Assembly: GCA_046706145.1 (NCBI GenBank)
Contig: JBJKPP010000187.1
Location: 1 to 14,054, forward strand
Length of the DNA: 14,054 nucleotides
Direction: 5' to 3'
From: JBJKPP01 sp046706145
Lineage (GTDB): Bacteria; Bacteroidota; Ignavibacteria; Ignavibacteriales; Ignavibacteriaceae
In this document: piece after piece, positions 12,325-14,054 of the stretch
Layout: every line of letters starts with the position of its first letter
How positions within the stretch are numbered: the stretch's first letter is position 1
Position numbers and translations under genes: made by a program
Notes under the pieces: generated by a model
The model's input: only the letters and a program-made list of their open reading frames with translations
Databases searched by the model: none
Told to the model about the DNA's origin: nothing

Positions 12325-12963
12325 ATGCCCCACAATAAATTAAAATCACGTTTAGAAAATTTAGATAATATTTACCTCTTACCGCTGTTGAGCTCTGCCG
12401 CAGCACTTAAACTTCATGGAAAATTCAGAGAGATTTTAGTTTTCCTGAAGAATATCAAGTATTCTAAAACTGAAATTTATGAAGCGCTCCTTCAACTTTA
12501 TCTTTTTACAGGATTTCCCAATGCCCTTGTATCGTTAAGGATAGCAAGTGAGTATTTTAATTTTGGAAACAAAAAAGCTTATAGTGGTGATAATCTTGAC
12601 TTTAAGGCAGTAGGTGAGAAGTATTGCAAAAGAATATATGGTGATAAATATCCTAAGCTTATAAATAATGTGGAAAATTTTTCATCGGAATTATCCAGGT
12701 GGCTTGTTTCTGAAGGATATGGAAAAGTGTTGAGCAGAAAACAGTTAAGTCTTAAAAAAAGAGAATTGTCAATTATTTCAGTTTTGGCTTGTCAGAAATT
12801 CGATTCCCAACTCTTTTCTCACATTAACGGAGCGTATAGACTCGGCGTAAACATTAAAATTATTGAGAATGTTATTACGAATCTTGAACTGATCGGAAAA
12901 AATTCACGAAGGGATTATGGATTAAAGATTCTAGCAAGATTTAAATCTCAGAAGATGTTGTGA
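12325..12963 (+). CDS. Carboxymuconolactone decarboxylase (CMD)/AhpD-like fold protein
   Basis: This is a 212-residue, all-helical protein. The C-terminal half, YGKVLSRKQLSLKKRELSIISVLACQKFDSQLFSHINGAYRLGVNIKIIENVI (132-184), follows the CMD domain pattern (LS-x-KERELI-x-IA-x-LA ... Q-x-x-SH-x-x-GA-x-x-x-G-x-x-x-x-E-I-x-E-x-I). An N-terminal block (YEALLQLYLFTGFPNALVSLRIASE, 52-76) matches the second half of the same fold, suggesting a degenerate two-domain arrangement. The CxxC pair of AhpD peroxidase partners is absent; a single Cys156 lies near its place. The activity is therefore unassigned. ATG 12325 is used because it precedes the conserved part. It has no Shine-Dalgarno site and directly follows the terminator T run; a TTG at 12304 inside the stem is an alternative. 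Confidence 0.75.
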   Translation: MPHNKLKSRLENLDNIYLLPLLSSAAALKLHGKFREILVFLKNIKYSKTEIYEALLQLYLFTGFPNALVSLRIASEYFNFGNKKAYSGDNLDFKAVGEKYCKRIYGDKYPKLINNVENFSSELSRWLVSEGYGKVLSRKQLSLKKRELSIISVLACQKFDSQLFSHINGAYRLGVNIKIIENVITNLELIGKNSRRDYGLKILARFKSQKML

Positions 12964-12970
12964 TAAATTT

Positions 12971-12987
12971 ATTTTGTAAATCAAAAT
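12971..12987. terminator. AT-rich hairpin between convergent genes
   Basis: ATTTTG (12971-12976), loop TAAAT, CAAAAT (12982-12987) lies in the 35-nt gap between the convergent CMD and barrel genes. It is the only structure there and might end transcription from either side, but the stem is weak. Confidence 0.27.
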
Positions 12988-12998
12988 TTGCCTTTTCA

Positions 12999-13598
12999 CT
13001 AAGGTGAAATACCTACACTTAAATTAACAGTACTTGCAATTTTTTCACCAGGTCCTCTGCCAATCAAATTTAATAAATTGTAAGTTGCAGTTATGTCAAT
13101 ATTGAATAATAGAGGTATTCCAATATTTAATCCCCCGCCAATTCCACCACCTATTCTAGATTGACCTGCAGAAATAGACCCTCCGAAGGGAGCTTCAATA
13201 TCCAATTCTCCCATTTTGTTGAATGCTGCATTAACCGTTAGATAAGGATGTGTTGGACTATCTGAAAGATTAGTTCTAAGTCCGATGCCTGCCGAATATA
13301 TATTCATAGAACTTGATTCATTACCCAATAAAGTATTCTGTGCTCCTGTAAATCTCTGAAATTGAATGAACAAATATGGGTTGACAACAGCAAGAGGAAT
13401 TTCTGTTAATGCTTCTAACCCTATATTAAATCCTTTGTTGAATCCCGCTCCTCCTTTAGAGATTTCGTTTGTGTATCCATCCGGGCTTAGGATGGTGGAA
13501 ATTCCGCCGAATAATTCCGTGTGAGTATTTTGTCCATATAATTTTATGGTCGATGCCAAAATCGATATAAAAACAAACAATATTATAAGATTTCTCAT
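12999..13598 (-). CDS. Probable outer-membrane beta-barrel protein
   Basis: This is a 199-residue exported protein. The signal peptide (about 1-22) has MRN, a hydrophobic core and LYG before QNTHTE. The mature part alternates polar and hydrophobic residues in strand-like blocks (HTELFGGISTIL, GFNIGLEALTEI, YLFIQFQRF, IYSAGIGLRTNL, YLTVNAAFNKM, IGGGIGGGLNIGI, FNIDITATYNLL, STVNLSVGI), consistent with an eight-stranded OmpX/OmpW-like barrel. It does not end in the aromatic residue usual for BAM substrates. On the minus strand, GAGG a few bases before the start serves as Shine-Dalgarno. No specific family is recognised and the substrate or role is unknown. Confidence 0.7.
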   Translation of the reverse strand: MRNLIILFVFISILASTIKLYGQNTHTELFGGISTILSPDGYTNEISKGGAGFNKGFNIGLEALTEIPLAVVNPYLFIQFQRFTGAQNTLLGNESSSMNIYSAGIGLRTNLSDSPTHPYLTVNAAFNKMGELDIEAPFGGSISAGQSRIGGGIGGGLNIGIPLLFNIDITATYNLLNLIGRGPGEKIASTVNLSVGISP

Positions 13599-13724
13599 CT
13601 TTACCTCATTATTTTGATTAAGCAGTGTTCGGTTTTGTCGGATATAAACAATATAAATTTAGAAGAAAAAAAGGCATTATTTAATATCTTTCTTTAAGTG
13701 AATCCTTGTATTTTGTTTATTATC

Positions 13725-13756
13725 TTGACTTTATCCATTTATCAAGGTTATATTTG
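13725..13756 (+). promoter_or_regulatory. Promoter of the membrane protein gene at the right edge
   Basis: TTGACT (13725-13730), 18 nt, TATATT (13749-13754), the latter extended to TATATTTG, so the site fits both the sigma-70 pattern and the Bacteroidetes TTG / TAnnTTTG pattern. The predicted start near 13763 leaves a leader of about 30 nt to TTG 13792. Confidence 0.45.
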
Positions 13757-13791
13757 CATAAAATTTATCAAATAATTCCAGTTGGATTTTT

Positions 13792-14054
13792 TTGACTGTA
13801 ATTGAGCATAAGGGAAGATATACTCTCATTAGCAACTTTAGCGTTGCAGCCTTTCTCCTTGTGGCAGTGTTTATGCTTAACTCAGAGAATTTAACATTTA
13901 AAGCCTCAACTTATTATATTTTTTTTAGTTCTGTAGTGGTCGCCTTCACAATATTTTCTTTGGGTAGTTTTTTACAGAATGGACTCGCAATGTTCTTCAT
14001 CCCTGTTACAGCTTTATTTTTTGTGAAGGTTTTTCTATTCCCGGTGAATGTGGC
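13792..14054 (+). CDS. N-terminal part of an integral membrane protein, function unknown
   Basis: The frame is open from a TAA at 13759-13761 to the window edge. About 87 codons from a proposed TTG start encode a short basic head (TVIEHKGRYTLIS) and three membrane-helix candidates: FSVAAFLLVAVFML, YYIFFSSVVVAFTIFSL and MFFIPVTALFFVKVFLF. The good promoter 36 nt upstream supports a real gene starting here. The TTG start has no clear Shine-Dalgarno site, and ATT or a later GTG are alternatives. No family is recognised from this fragment. Confidence 0.55.
   Translation, partial: MTVIEHKGRYTLISNFSVAAFLLVAVFMLNSENLTFKASTYYIFFSSVVVAFTIFSLGSFLQNGLAMFFIPVTALFFVKVFLFPVNV

Overview
The window is an AT-rich (about two-thirds A+T), tightly packed bacterial chromosome segment. 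Gene content and order (cinA-thpR-recA-recX, RecX with an N-terminal extension, many exported proteins with Q-initial mature ends, and Bacteroidetes-type TTG/TAnnTTTG promoters alongside frequent Shine-Dalgarno sites) suggest a member of the Bacteroidota/Chlorobiota lineage, perhaps Ignavibacteria. This placement is inferred from features, not from a database search. No transposase, phage gene, CRISPR array or integration site was seen.

Layout. 1-2343: a plus-strand recombination operon, with the end of cinA, then thpR, recA and recX, overlapping or separated by about 12 nt. 2408-2818: a Nudix hydrolase on the minus strand, divergent from murB (2924-3940). 4057-4875: phenylalanine 4-hydroxylase (phhA). 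5004-5480: an AhpE-like peroxiredoxin with its own promoter, closed by a palindromic repeat. 5647-8496: a five-gene operon of Bcp peroxiredoxin, 6-pyruvoyl-tetrahydropterin synthase, GTP cyclohydrolase I and two short-chain dehydrogenases, all 0-2 nt apart or overlapping. 8628-11255: an envelope-stress-like locus, in which an ECF sigma factor, a membrane anti-sigma factor and an exported LTxxQ-like protein form one operon, divergent from a second exported Spy/CpxP-like protein. 11348-11432: tRNA-Leu(GAG). 11488-12252: an exported TPR protein with a strong terminator. 12325-12963: a carboxymuconolactone-decarboxylase-family protein. 12999-13598 (minus): a probable outer-membrane barrel protein. 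13792-end: the beginning of a membrane protein cut by the window edge.

Two functional themes stand out. First, the enzymes that build tetrahydrobiopterin (BH4) from GTP (FolE, PTPS, and an SDR resembling Chlorobium sepiapterin reductase) sit just downstream of a BH4-type consumer, phenylalanine hydroxylase, with two thiol peroxidases interspersed. This looks like a complete BH4 synthesis-and-use neighbourhood. Second, the sigma-factor locus carries an identical bipartite motif, TTTAAACC-N17-GTCAAA, pointing outward in both directions of the divergent promoter region. This is a strong candidate for the promoter recognised by the sigma factor itself, and therefore for autoregulation plus control of the Spy-like gene.

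No intergenic stretch exceeds about 240 nt. The longest, 9342-9578, holds the two ECF-type promoters.
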